A DNA stretch of 64,000 bases from assembly GCA_036345935.2 (NCBI GenBank), contig JADWOT020000008.1:6342156-6406155 (forward strand), written 5' to 3'. The position numbers and the translations under genes were made by a program. The notes beneath the pieces were generated by a model that saw only the letters and a program-made list of their open reading frames with translations, ran no database searches and had not been told where the DNA came from. Below, one piece after another: positions 1 to 11,840 of this stretch (position 1 is the stretch's first letter; each line of letters begins with the position of its first letter). The stretch is from Taenia hydatigena. Taxonomy: Eukaryota; Platyhelminthes; Cestoda; Cyclophyllidea; Taeniidae.

Positions 1-680
1 GGTCGATATGAATCTACTCCATTTTTAAAGGCGGGTATTTGCAGTTCACAAGTATGACGCTAATAAAGAAGGCATTGTTTATGCGCATACGATAGGGCGA
101 CATTCGTTTGACACAGCCATCTTCAGATTTAGTTTAGGTAAGTATAACTCCACAGGTTCGCGCGGTGCAAAATCTTACTCCTGACAGCAATGCCTGTACG
201 ACTGTACTACTTGTATTCAGTAGTGGCTCATGGACTACACATCCATCCATTTCTCGCACAATTCCCCCAAAATAACATTTATGGGGCTGAAGTCAGCCGA
301 TTGAATGAAATTTGGTAGTCGCATAATTTCTTTACCATTGCGATTCCGGGATCAATTTCGTATCAGCTGGGGTACCAAGGCTCCAACTATTTGCGGAAAT
401 GACTTGAGCATTAAGACACAGCAGTCCGTCTACTGAGCCTACTACTAGCTTTCCGCCTTAGAGTTCCATAATAACCCCGTTACCAGCACTCTAGCCCTTC
501 ACGAGCTCAGAGAGTGAGACAAAATCCGTCAAAATCAAATTGTTATCATCTGCAAATTAGGGTACCTTAAGTTGGAATGGGTATTGATTTTGCATCGAAT
601 ACTTATGCAATAAATGACTTAAGAGTGTTTTCAGGTCATGGACACATGAAGAATATTGTAGAGACCGGATGTAGTCGCCT
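1..680 (+). repeat. Left arm of foldback element
   Basis: Reverse-complement partner of 3097-3776, of exactly equal length. It contains a short frame starting ATGGACTACACATCC near 232 that is stopped by TGA; the mirror copy in the right arm has TGT at that place and stays open for 68 codons (3341-3547, minus). With no similarity to a known protein this is probably not a gene. Confidence 0.9.
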
Positions 681-3096
681 TGCAAAAGTTCGTGTCGACG
701 AAATTCAGACGCTAGGCTTGTAAAACTTAAATATCGTCACCATGTGCGTCGCTAATGGAGGCTTACTCAGGTAGATGCTACTCCATTCATCTAAACCAAA
801 ATCAAAATTTGGATGAATGGAGCTTTAGAATGTTCAAAGAATCACTTTGTGTGTGTGATTTCAGTAGGTAGCATAACCGCTTCGGGTCAAATGGTCGTCA
901 AGAGTGGAGTAGTTAATGCTAACCAATCTTTGTTTTGGTGTTGCAGCAGCGATCTAGTTCTCTGGTCTGAAGGAGGACTTTTAAGAGCTGAAATGGAACT
1001 GGTTGAGAACCAACTAAAATGGTTCGCTACGGAGCTGTCTACGGTACCTGTTTAAAGATGTCTGCTAGACGCACATATAATACCTCTACCAACTCACTAA
1101 TGGCTAGATAGACCTCAGACTGATAAAGCTAGGCAGACAAACAAAGTGGTAAAAAGGACTCAGCACATAAACTCTCATCTTCACAAAACTATTTTAAACA
1201 CCGTCTCTTGGTATGACTCTATATTTTGGACCAATGTTTCTATGACTGACAATTGCCCTACGTTATGGTCTGCACATTTATATTTCTCCTTGAGCATCTG
1301 ATGCATCGATTTGATATAGTTTTTATTCATTTTACTCCTATTTTGTGCATTAAAGCATTCCAGGCGCAATATAACGAGATGAATTCTTAAGTGAAAAGTG
1401 ATTTGGATAGAGAGTGCATAGGGAATGTATCGCCACTGTGTCCTTTACATCGCACACCACTTGTGGTAGAAAATTAGTTAAAAGGCTTTAAGCACGGAAT
1501 CGGCAGCATCAAGTGATGGCTTTGGACTACAAGTGTGACTAGACCTAAAAGAGAAAAACATTTGATAATAAGTCACAAGAATGGAATTTCTTGTACTTAA
1601 CTTACCGCAAGTTGCTTATGCTAGAATAAAGGCAATGACCTGTTTGGGGCAATGCATTCGGAATAACTTACGTCCAGTAAAATGCTAGCTTCACCTTTAG
1701 CCTTCTGTGGCCCAAAAGGTAGCCATCCATGACTTTAATGGCACTCTTAGCGCTATACTGATTGTTAAAGTACACAAGTTCTACTGATAAACACGCAGCA
1801 CTCTAATACGGAACGTCAAAGCCATAATTTACGCAAATCGGATAAGTAGGAAAAATAATGGCCACAAGCTTTGTCTGTGATGCCGACATCGACACTGAAC
1901 AAATTAGAGCGGTCAACTTCACTTGTCTCCTTTGGCAGTTGCAAGACGAGTAAACTGAATCGGTTCCGACCATGTAGTGCGGCCAATGGGTCTAGAGGAT
2001 ACAAGATTCACCACATTAAATAACGAATGGCTAATTCATCTACTAGAACGACTAGCAGATTTTGAGGTCCAACTAAGATTGGCACGAATTCCGCATTTCG
2101 GTATTTTGGTGGATATCGCAGTAATGGCAACCAATTAATTTGTTTAAAATGCAAAATAAAGGTGCACAGAATTACCCGTACATCTTTGCGGCCTCACACA
2201 ACCTTTCATCGGCTAGTACCCGATCGTGCCAAATTTTGATTGCTCTTTGCATGCTCTGTGGGTCGTTATAACACACCTTACCTATTCAAGCCAATAAATC
2301 ATTTTTAGAGGAATCAAGTAACACAGCGCTTATTTTCATTTGTTGCGAGGCTAATGAAAATCTTGACGCTATGAACCCTCCCAAATCGTCGTAACCAATC
2401 ATAGAGTCCCCTTTTTAATGCCGCTGAGGCAGGCCGTTGACAAACAAATGATGTGAATCCGGCTCCTTTTACATCCTAGGATTAAAATCACCGCCTACAA
2501 AGGAGCTTTAGCAGATCAGATATGTAGATGAAGGGAAAAAGACGGAAATCAGATATGATCTAATTTGCCTAGGAGTTAGAGTTTGGTAGGTTCGATAATG
2601 GTGGGTGAGGAACATGAGGCACACAAGTTATAAATAACATCTAATGCATAGTCACCTAGTGTAATGACGCCTTCATCCACTAAAGTTGTCAAGCGCACAT
2701 CCCACACCTAGAAGTGCTTAGGCGAGTTCCTATCAAATGACTAAAAGAAGACTCAGCTGACTGATTTATCTTTGACGATAAATTATCTATTGGCACATCG
2801 TATAATTGGATTTACTTTCAATGTGTCCGTCCGGATTTGTTCTTGAGTTCCCCATTATTGGACATTTGCAATGCTGAAGCTCTCTGTAAGGGACCCTGTT
2901 GATTGTAACCTGCGATTACTGTTAAGTCTGAGTTCGAACAGACCAGCGCGCTGCCCTCGTTTGGCAAAATACCTCCCCCTGTCATGCCAGCATAATGAAC
3001 AAAGAATGAATGCTGTGGGAAGGAAACTACTGATTTATGTTTCAAAATGCTCTGCTCACTGTGGCACAAGCTGAGCAGGTTCTTGGAGTGCTAAAC
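681..3096. other. Loop of foldback element, no gene recognised
   Basis: Non-palindromic 2.4 kb between the arms. Short frames occur on both strands (813-1055 plus, 2818-3069 minus), but none shows a recognisable domain or a long coding stretch. I see no similarity to other repeat families in the window. Confidence 0.6.
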
Positions 3097-3776
3097 AGGC
3101 GACTACATCCGGTCTCTACAATATCCTTCATGTGTCCATGACCTGAAAACACTCTTAAGTCATTTATTGCATAAGTATTCGATGCAAAATCAATACCCAT
3201 TCCAACTTAAGGTACCCTAATTTGCAGATGATAACAATTTGATTTTGACGGATTTTGTCTCACTCTCTGAGCTCGTGAAGGGCTAGAGTGCTAGTAACGG
3301 GGTTATTATGGAACTCTAAGACGGAAAGCTAGTAGTAGGCTCAGTAGACGGACTGCTGTGTCTTAATGCTCAAGTCATTTCCGCAAATAGTTGGAGCCTT
3401 GGTACCCCAGCTGATACGAAATTGATCCCGGAATCGCAATGGTAAAGAAATTATGCGACTACCAAATTTCATACAATCGGCTGACTTCAGCCCCATAAAT
3501 GTTTTTTTGGGGGAATTGTGCGAGAAATGGATGGATGTGTAGTCCATGAGCCACTACTGAATACAAGTAGTACAGTCGTACAGGCATTGCTGTCAGGAGT
3601 AAGATTTTGCACCGCGCGAACCTGTGGAGTTATACTTACCTAAACTAAATCTGAAGATGGCTGTGTCAAACGAATGTCGCCCTATCGTATGCGCATAAAC
3701 AATGCCTTCTTTATTAGCGTCATACTTGTGAACTGCAAATACCCGCCTTTAAAAATGGAGTAGATTCATATCGACC
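3097..3776 (-). repeat. Right arm of foldback element
   Basis: Reverse complement of 1-680. Differences seen by eye include CCAAAATAAC versus CCAAAAAAAC, GATTGAATG versus GATTGTATG and GAAGAATATTG versus GAAGGATATTG (left versus right). So few changes suggest recent insertion or ongoing gene conversion between arms. Confidence 0.9.
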
Positions 3777-6700
3777 AATATTTGTCACAAATGCTATTGA
3801 GTTTGCACTAAGCAAATAATTAGGCTTCCAACACGTTACACTAGGCGGCAGCACACAAAATAATAGTCTTTACTGAAGCTTAAGATCCGGGCTAATGCAT
3901 GGGAGTCAAACAGCCTGCAATCACAGTCATAAACCAGTAGTGGATAAAAATCGCTCCGACTAGTCCCATTCGACGGTGTGAGTAACGACAATCGTACGAT
4001 AGAGCACTGCTGACTCACTAAGGGCCTCTTCATTGCACAATTGGTACTAATACATATAGCCTAAAATTTGTATAATTTGCAAATTAAGCGTACTTTTCAA
4101 GCATTTTTACACATGATTGAATCTTTGTGATGCATGTTTGCTTAGAAAAACTGGACATTGCAGAGAAAGGGCATCGCAGGGAGTTAAAATAGGGAATCCA
4201 TTGCGCTGATGGTGGAAGTAAAGGAATAGAACAGAAATGGAGGGACGATATTGTGCATGGAATGATGTTGGGCAGATGAACAGAGACCGGATGGATAGAT
4301 GGATTAGTCAGGAAATTTGTGTCCATTTTGACAACATAGTGAGTAGGGATGGAAGAGTAACTTAAAAAGCAGTTGTACTGATTTGTGCTTATGAATTAGA
4401 GAGAACTCTACAGTCAAGAAGTTGTCAAATGGATAAATGTATTCGATAATAACTGCTGGTGTCTGAGACGAGTAGATGCGTGGATCAATAAGAAGTAGCT
4501 TAGTAAAGAAAGAGGCTATTAGCCTGAAGAATAGGAGTCATGGATATAACCAAATGGTTGTTTGATTGGATAAGTAATCGAAATTATATAAATACGCAAT
4601 GACTGGGTAGTGGGAAATCGATGTGAATTAAATGCGGCTAACAGGTAGACGGGTCCTGAAAGTGTTTCACGATTTCCTCTGTTGCGGAGAAAGTGGTCTT
4701 TTCCTGTGCCAAGGACGACAAAAGACTAATTCGCTGTTAATGCTGCGACTCGCTCGCTTTAAAAATGGCAGGTATTTTTGGAGTAAGACTAATCGCAGCG
4801 AAGTAAAGCTGGTAGTAGGAGCGGATGGATGTGTAGGTCAGTAATTACTCCACATGAGGCTAATCGCAGCCTCACGCACCACTTTGATCAAGATTTCACT
4901 GGTCCAGCCCGTCTCAGCAACTCCGTTGCACCAACTCAATCACAAGGTGGCGGAACTCACCCATCAGTTATGACGTCTCTCACATTTAATGCATGTATCA
5001 TTTTCCATGGATTATCAATGCCGTAAGTCAAACCAACTATTCCGCAAAACACTTGCCAAAGCGAAGACAAGGTCGGATCGGGCAGGTCTATAATTCCCTG
5101 TGGGTCGTGGCAACTACGCGGCGCGTGTGGGCGCTGGAGCTTTTAACGACATGCGTTAGTGTGCCTGCAGTCCTTCGCATCTTATCTACGCCCAATGTTA
5201 TCCTAGTCTACTGGCCTTTTAACAGTCTGTTGGCAGTTCAGTGAAACCTCCCTCTGGTTGCTAATATAGAGGTTTAAGCATGGTAAAATCGTATGGTGCA
5301 CATCTCGATACGAGTAGGTAATACGATTGTTAAATCGAAAATTGCTTTTTTTACAATTGCTAGTCAGGGCGAAAGTTAAATGATGTAGTCGTTAGCTGTA
5401 AAATTAATAGCTACCCTTTGGATTCCAAGCATGTGTGTTTTTAGGGTGAGAAAAACTTGCTTCTACATCCTTACGATGGTTAGGTATTTGACAAATTACT
5501 CCAAAATTGCATGCATGGCGTTATATGGTTGCATGGACTGACAGCATGTGGACGGAGGCTACGTGGTGCTATTACTTCTAAGGCTTGATGCAAACTAATT
5601 CGCTTGAATTATCCAAAAGTGAATTCGTGTTGTCTCTTTGTTACTTCATAATGATGGACTTTGTTCCAAAAGTGAGGACGACCACAATCTTGAGAATATC
5701 ATAATGACACGCTGATAGGGCACGATAGCAAGACAAATGTGGTTAATAAAAAACAAACCATGGAAATGTAAAGCAGGAGTTGAGTGGGTTATAAAGCAGG
5801 AGTGTTAGAGCATAACATTAAACTCTGCTGCATAGTAGAGATAGAAAGCAGTTGAAAACTTGTAGGGGGAATAAGAAATTTGAGAGATTGTGGAGAAATT
5901 TAGATGCAGAAAATGAGGAGACTAAAAAGTGAGGCAAAGATATGAAGAAACAAAGTACAGATGTGTTTAAAGCAAACGAAAAATACTTGCTGTCGACTAG
6001 TATTCAGAAGGGATGGGTAACTATTAAGTGGGTAATAAGAAAGCATATTTGCGGGGAATGTAATCGACTTAGAGATCCCTTTACTAGGGGAAAAGGAAAG
6101 ATGCAGCGATTATTGCCATAAGTAAATTAACAGGCCTGATGGGAAAGGAAGGTGAGAGGGGAAGGGAGGAAGAGGAATTCATCCGCATCATCTCATATTG
6201 CAAAGACAGCTCTAGCTTCCTGACACCTTGAAAACAAGGGGCATAACGCATGACGCTTTTCTTTGCAAAACACTTGATTCAGCCATCACAATGTAGTCAG
6301 TGCCTGTCATCCGAATTAGAACACAATTGGGGAGATGCTTGACCACTATGTCACTGATCTCCTTAGGCGGTCCGACTGAACTTGGAGTTTCGTCCATTGT
6401 GGGAAATTGATTCGAAGTAGGAGCTTCTGCCGACCATCATTGTGTCCATAGGGATACGTTAAATCAACAGTCTCCTTGAGCTAATACAGTAACGAAATCA
6501 TTGGAACGAAACGTATTTAGGTGGTTCCTGGCTAGTGTCGCTAGTTTACAGGTTTCTTGCAGAAACAAAAATGTGGTAGATGCCGAAGGCACTTCTGTTA
6601 TGGAATGTCGGAGATTTCCTTATCCGTAGCACATACACTTTTCGCGCCACTGGTTTGCACAAGCAAAGCTCATTGCAATACACTCCAGAATGGCATGGCA

Positions 6701-8089
6701 ATTTAACAATTGGGGCGAAATGAGGCATATTCCTTCGTTAATTGAAGTCAACTTCTGTAGACGATCGTTAATGAGGGCGAGTCAATGTTGCGCACACATC
6801 AACTGACAATGCTCATAGACTAGTGGAGGCTTGTACAGTGCAGCCATCTAGTTCGACAATGAATTCACGATTTCACCACACAGTATTGCTGGGTATGCCG
6901 GGATTCTTCGTAGCCTCCAAATGGAGAGTGGAGGGCGTAAGGAATGAAGAAACAGTCTCACAATCAAGGATGAAGGCATGTGATCTGCCGCATTATCAGT
7001 AAGCGTGCTCTTATGTTGAAACAATTTGGTGCAAGAAAACACTACCATCACATGCTAGAAAAGAGGTCAAGTTAAATTTTCCCCACCGTCTGCATCGTGG
7101 TGGGCAGTTTGTGGGGGAGCTTTCGTAATGACCTTTTGACGCCCCTTCAACGTAAGGACTTATAAGGGAGATACTGATGTTCGGCAGAGACTACATTTAA
7201 ATTGCGGGTTGTTCAACCACGAGACTTACGAAAAATGGGACAATTTGAGTAGCAATAAGCTCAATGGACGGTGATGCTCATAATCTTGAGCACGAATGGG
7301 ATGAAGAAGAATGAGGAAGAGCCATCACGCTGCAGTAGGAAAATTGCGTCCTCAGTAATGGATATCATCTTTGGTTCGATAAAATATGTTGTGGCGATGC
7401 TATCATTATGAAGTTGATGCCAGTGGAATTTGTGGAATCTCACCCCAAACATCATCTGCCACGATGCAGGCAGTGTAAGAAGTTTATTGTGACCTTCTCC
7501 CCATCGTGTGATGGCACTTTCTTCTTGCACCACATTGATCAGACAGCAGTGCTCTTGCTGACTATGCAGAGGGTCACATGTCTTCGCTCTCTGTTGTGGC
7601 GCTGTCTCCACAACCCTTATGTTCTCGAGGCTGTATTTGAAGTCCAAGAAGAAGTTGAGCATGCCCGACAATAGAGTTTGAGTAATTTGCCAAAATATTT
7701 GAACCAATATATGCAAACAGCTCACGGACACTCTCAATCCCTTCTTACTCTCAAATTATACCCTGGCTGGAACGAGAGGTCAAATCATCAGCCCACTTAA
7801 GTAAAACAACTGCACTTACTCACACAAATCGCGATGGTTAGTGCCTTCACACAAGTAGGAAATTTCGTACATTGCAGTCCTCACCCATCTCAGTTGAGAT
7901 CGAGTGATACTGTCACCATTTAGTGTGGTTTGGAAAAATGCACCAAGAATGACCTTCCTGAGATACCCAGACAGAGATTGTACCACAGTTTGGCACTATT
8001 TCAACAGTAGCAGTTTTCCACTGAGGCCTTTCTCCATCTATGTCTACCTCCATGTTATCGAATCCACGGGACCGATCTCTTCATTTTTC
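3777..8089. other. No recognisable gene
   Basis: A/T-leaning DNA with many stops in all frames and a purine-rich stretch around 5,820-6,175. The longest frame is 158 codons on the minus strand (7,261-7,737). It overlaps an 88-codon plus-strand frame (7,408-7,674), and neither resembles a known protein to me. They could be exons of an unknown gene or chance openings. Confidence 0.4.
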
Positions 8090-8165
8090 AAGGCATGTGA
8101 AGACATTATCAAAGTCGTCTGTCATCTCCACTGCGTCTGTACACCTTGTCTAAGTTAAATAGTGG
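8090..8165 (-). pseudogene. Short fragment of repeat family A
   Basis: The minus strand reads like the A-family segment that encodes DKVYR...DDRR followed by a C-rich stretch. Here it is DKVYRRSGDDRR, close to the corresponding segments at 28.3 kb and 19.9 kb. Flanking sequence soon diverges, so this is a truncated relic. Confidence 0.4.
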
Positions 8166-8689
8166 ATCACAACTTTCGCAAAATGTTGGTGGGTCTGCTA
8201 CATTTTCATAATTCTCAATTGCCACTTATAATACACATCCACTTCCTCACTGTCTTCTCTGTTGTAGGTAAGCACTACTCGTTCTTGCCTAGAAACGGAG
8301 TATGGCTGCAGCATTGAGGAGGAGAGAGCGGGAGGAGGATCAGAAGGATTTCCCTTTCCCAATATTCACTCTGCCATTGCTTCATTACCTGTTCCACCAT
8401 TCCTACATCTTAGCCTGGAAAAAATGTTTTCAATTTTTTGCAACATAGCGAGAAATCCCATTGCACTAGGACAGTCGCTGCTGCGAGTTGTCAAGTTTCG
8501 TGATTTATTGATTGTCTGGGAAGATTTGAGTGTGTTGCTTGAGTCACAGGAGAATCATGTGTCATTGGGGAAGTCGGGCGCACCACTAAGTGTCGCCCTT
8601 AGTTGTCATTCTCATGGGCCTCCCCCTATGCGAGATCCAGTAAAGCGATAACACTCTAAATAAGCTCTTGATGTGGTGGAAAACTTGGT

Positions 8690-10340
8690 TGGAATGGCAA
8701 CTTTGCAAGACATGGGCAGCAGATGTCGAATTGCAATTAGAGAAGACCACTTCGATCCGTGTGCTTGCTTCTATCAGGACAAGACGAGAGCACAAATCCT
8801 CTTCCCTCAGGCAGCTTCCATAACACTACCTAATCCTTACGTTCAAAATTTGGAAAAAGCCAGTGTAACAACCCCTATTCATCTCCTACTTATCACATTA
8901 ACTGTATCTTTACACTCAGTTGCCAAGCGGTAGCATCCTCCTGCAGTAATGCTCCACAAGCCACTTCACATCAGCGAGATGAGCCAGCTCGATTTGGTGA
9001 AACTCTGAGTGTTGCATTGCCATTAGTGTGTTGTTCAACCAATTGTTTATCGAAACATTGTAACATTGTTAGTCCAGGTCCTGCACTTGAGTTGCTACTT
9101 CCACTTCTATCGCCCTCATAACTTGCTGTTTCTAAGAGACATTCTGGGCAAAAATAAATTCCCCTACTTAGTGCAGTTAATGATTAGGGGCTGGTGTGTT
9201 AACGAGGATGTCGCACTAACAGAATGCAAATTTACCGGTGATCAAATCCAAGTTCTTGTTTGCTGCTATGCTTGCTAATGATTGCAATCACTCCATGTCG
9301 AATCTCACCTGGACAGTGTAATCCCAAATCATCATCATTCAGGCGGTTTGGATGGAAAACATGCGAGAAAAGATGCTACCGTATTTTCCTTAACTTGAAG
9401 AAGACTTCAGTTGGTTTGCGCAAATTATTAGGTCAACTTGATCACTCTTCTTTACTTATCTTCTTTAACATTCATCTCTCATTCGCCTCCGTTGCTAAAG
9501 CCACGATTAAATGGGCACATTACTAATGCCAATGGCGAAGATGATAGTGACAAGCTTGGGAAAGTGATTGGCAGACTTGGTAACTAATTTAGTCAGGAAG
9601 AGAGGTTGACCTTGTGTTAACGATTGATAGGAGAACTGTGCTGATTGTTCATGCAAAATGCATTCGTAAAAGCGGTGCAATGAAGGGGGCTTGAAGATGA
9701 CGTAGGGCATGAATTAGGAAGAGATCGTTTCTTCTCACTCAAAATTGTTGCTCCAATTAAAACTAATCTTATAGCATTGACTCAAAGTCGGGAACAGACG
9801 ATCCGTGACATTAACTGGAGGAAGATATTCAAGTCTAGCCACATCGACACGGACTCTCTACATTCCTTGCAGCACCGGTGCGTATTGCATCACATCCAAT
9901 GCATCCACTTTCACGGCATTCATAATTAACCCTTTAGCAGTACAATAAATTGCCTCATTCAAAACGCACTACAGTTCGTCTTGACTGCGCATTTCTTACA
10001 GTTTACAGTTAGTCTGATCGTCTGCAATGATTGTCCTCTCCTCGGTCTGCTGCATGTCAGTGTCGCTCAAGTTTGCCCCAAATTGAGATGCAGTTTTACT
10101 CCGTTTCATCCCAATCCATCTATTTGGTCCACCATCACGGGTACCTCAATGCAGTCATCGTAAAACCCAGAAATCTTGTACGATCAGCGAGGCCAAACGG
10201 CACACATACACATACGTGTGGGCTGTGGTTACACGGGCCTCCTTCTCTGATTGGGGTGATCCTACACCGCACACACTACTCCAACAGGCCGGCTGACGCT
10301 CATTACTCATGTGCCAGCTCATTTTTTTAAGGCCAATGTC
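8690..10340 (+). repeat. Repeat family B, copy 1
   Basis: Matches the reverse complement of 33.2-34.4 kb and of 63.1-63.9 kb, and the plus strand at 26.94-27.64 kb. Shared landmarks are GCATCACATCCAATGCATCC, CATTCATAATTAACC, a block around CAATGATTGTCCTCTC, and CACGTGTGGGCTGTGGTTAC. Relative to the 27 kb copy this one has about 0.9 kb more between roughly 8,930 and 9,845, so one copy carries an insertion or the other a deletion. Several frames of 70-100 codons run through it, but none has a recognised domain and they are not preserved between copies. Confidence 0.7.
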
Positions 10341-10375
10341 ACCAAAATCACGTATGTCTCAGCGCATTCAGCTAA

Positions 10376-10640
10376 TCATTCTCTACTGCAATCCTCCATC
10401 CACCTACAAGTTTTATCCACCTCAACTCTCCACAGGGCCACCATCACTCTCTTTTCAGAACGCAATTCCCATTCGCATTCGTTGCAGTAGCCGCATTGGA
10501 GGCGCTTGTAACACCGTAGACGCCAGTCCATACTTGTGGTGGCCAGTGCACCATTCTCAAAGTCATCAAAACCTTCTATGAAAGCAGACAGCACGTCCAC
10601 ATCTTCTTTCTCATTATCATTGCCGTCTTTCACGACTGCT
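10376..10640 (-). pseudogene. Family A C-terminal fragment, copy 8
   Basis: The minus strand encodes VDVLSAFIEGFDDFEN followed by ALATTSMDWRLRCYKRLQ. This is the conserved C-terminal region of family A, seen also at 20.1 kb, 27.9 kb (minus) and 32.7 kb. It lies immediately beside B copy 1 and convergent with it, the same arrangement as at 27.6 kb and 33.1 kb. The IIAPHQ segment upstream is interrupted near 10,640. Confidence 0.6.
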
Positions 10641-10659
10641 ATGATTGATATCTGGTCTT

Positions 10660-10840
10660 TATGCCTATCATTACCTCTTCCAGTTAAGTATTCAATTCAG
10701 GCATAATCATTCCAAAATTCCTATCCCAAAGTGGTCGCAACTTTATCAGACCGAAAATAGTGCCATCTACAACCTTACTTAGACAAGGTGTACAGGCTTT
10801 GTTGCAGATGACAGACGATCATGTGAATATCTTCACCGGT
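10660..10840 (+). pseudogene. Family A middle fragment in opposite orientation
   Basis: The plus strand has the A-family middle segment with the shared run GTGGTCGCAACTTTATCA and then a GACAAGGTGTACAGG-type motif. It points the opposite way from the neighbouring A fragment at 10,376-10,640, so the two meet head to head, as at 58.1 kb and 60.8 kb. Confidence 0.45.
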
Positions 10841-10849
10841 GATTCTTTT

Positions 10850-11840
10850 TAGGAAAGAACCCATTGTATGTTGTGTTTGCATGGGCTTGACTTTGCGCAG
10901 GCGTGGCTAAAGGCGTTAATAATGAGTGGTTGTAGAGGCAACAGGGGGAGAAGGTGCTAGGGATTGTGACATGGGTAGCTTGCAAAGGTGGATGCACATC
11001 CAGGCGCATGGTTTAATGAGGTGACACATGACAGCGGTGAATGCTCATTCAGTGGCGAGTTCTAGTTAACAGAAAACGGATCTTTTCTGGAAGCCTTAAC
11101 ACGTTGGCATTCTCATTTGTTTACTCCAAATCTGCAATGGTATGCTAATCTGTTTGATTCCGTTTGGTTCCACTGCGTAACATGAAAGCCCCTCTCCTTC
11201 GGCTTCCACTTAACCCTGCCCTAAGTTGCTCATTTTCCCTAATGTCTTGTGATTACCGACCTGTTTAGCAAATGGAAAAACTGTTGTGCTAATTGTTGCG
11301 ATGACAAGGGATTGAATGAATAGCCGCAAATCCAGTGTAGGAAGTAAAGTTTATTTTCCTGAATGTGTTCAGGTTTACAAATTTTTCTAGATCATGTGAT
11401 GCGTAAGCTGGTGAGTTCTGGTGAGCCAGTAGGTCTTGTCTTTCATTAATGTCTTGTAGCAGGTAGGAGGAGTGAAGCTTTGAAAATCATACTGCTAAAC
11501 CTTTTTGTCGATACTGTGTTTTTGGCAATCTTGTTAAATGGCTGAACGGCCACCCCTGTGCGAAGGCGATTCTTATATTTGGAGACACAAGTATGTGTCG
11601 CGACTACTGCCTGATTGTTGAATTCGAACGATAGCAGACTGCAAGGACTTGGCTGAGTGATTTGGTAAAATCGTGTCTTTGTCTTGATTGTCTAGACTTG
11701 CTGGCTCTCAAGCGAACAGTTTGAGTGACAGCCGTTTGGATTTTACCTCATGGTCATGGTACAATCTGTGTTATATAAGAACATGGAGACGAGTTTGCTT
11801 CTGATGTGTCGATACTCCCTCGTAGTCAAATGCATGTAAA
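10850..11840 (+). repeat. Repeat family E, copy 1
   Basis: Similar to 34.93-35.77 kb in the same orientation and to the reverse complement of 36.64-37.1 kb. Landmarks are GCGTGGCTAAAGGCGTTAAT, GAGTTCTAGTTAACA, GACACAAGTATGTGTC and a terminal stretch with ATGGAGACGAGTTTG. No open frame of note. Confidence 0.65.

Larger units (their letters stand above)
1..3776. mobile_element. Foldback element with 680-base inverted arms
   Basis: Bases 1-680 reappear as the reverse complement at 3097-3776. The outer end reads GGTCGATATG on the left and CATATCGACC on the right, and similarity stops abruptly inside at GTAGTCGCCT (671-680). Only a few substitutions separate the arms, so they are about 99% identical by eye. 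The 2,416-base loop has no transposase-like frame; its longest frames are about 80 codons. This is the structure of a non-autonomous foldback or long-TIR DNA transposon. Because the left arm starts at base 1 of the window, the left flank and any target-site duplication cannot be seen, and the arm may be longer. The right flank is AATATTTGTC. Superfamily unknown. A palindromic assembly artefact is unlikely because the loop is not palindromic and the arms differ. Confidence 0.85.

Noticed and set aside
7261..7737. 158-codon minus-strand frame
   Set aside because: No domain, overlapping open frame on the other strand and no repeat or splice support; left as unassigned DNA.
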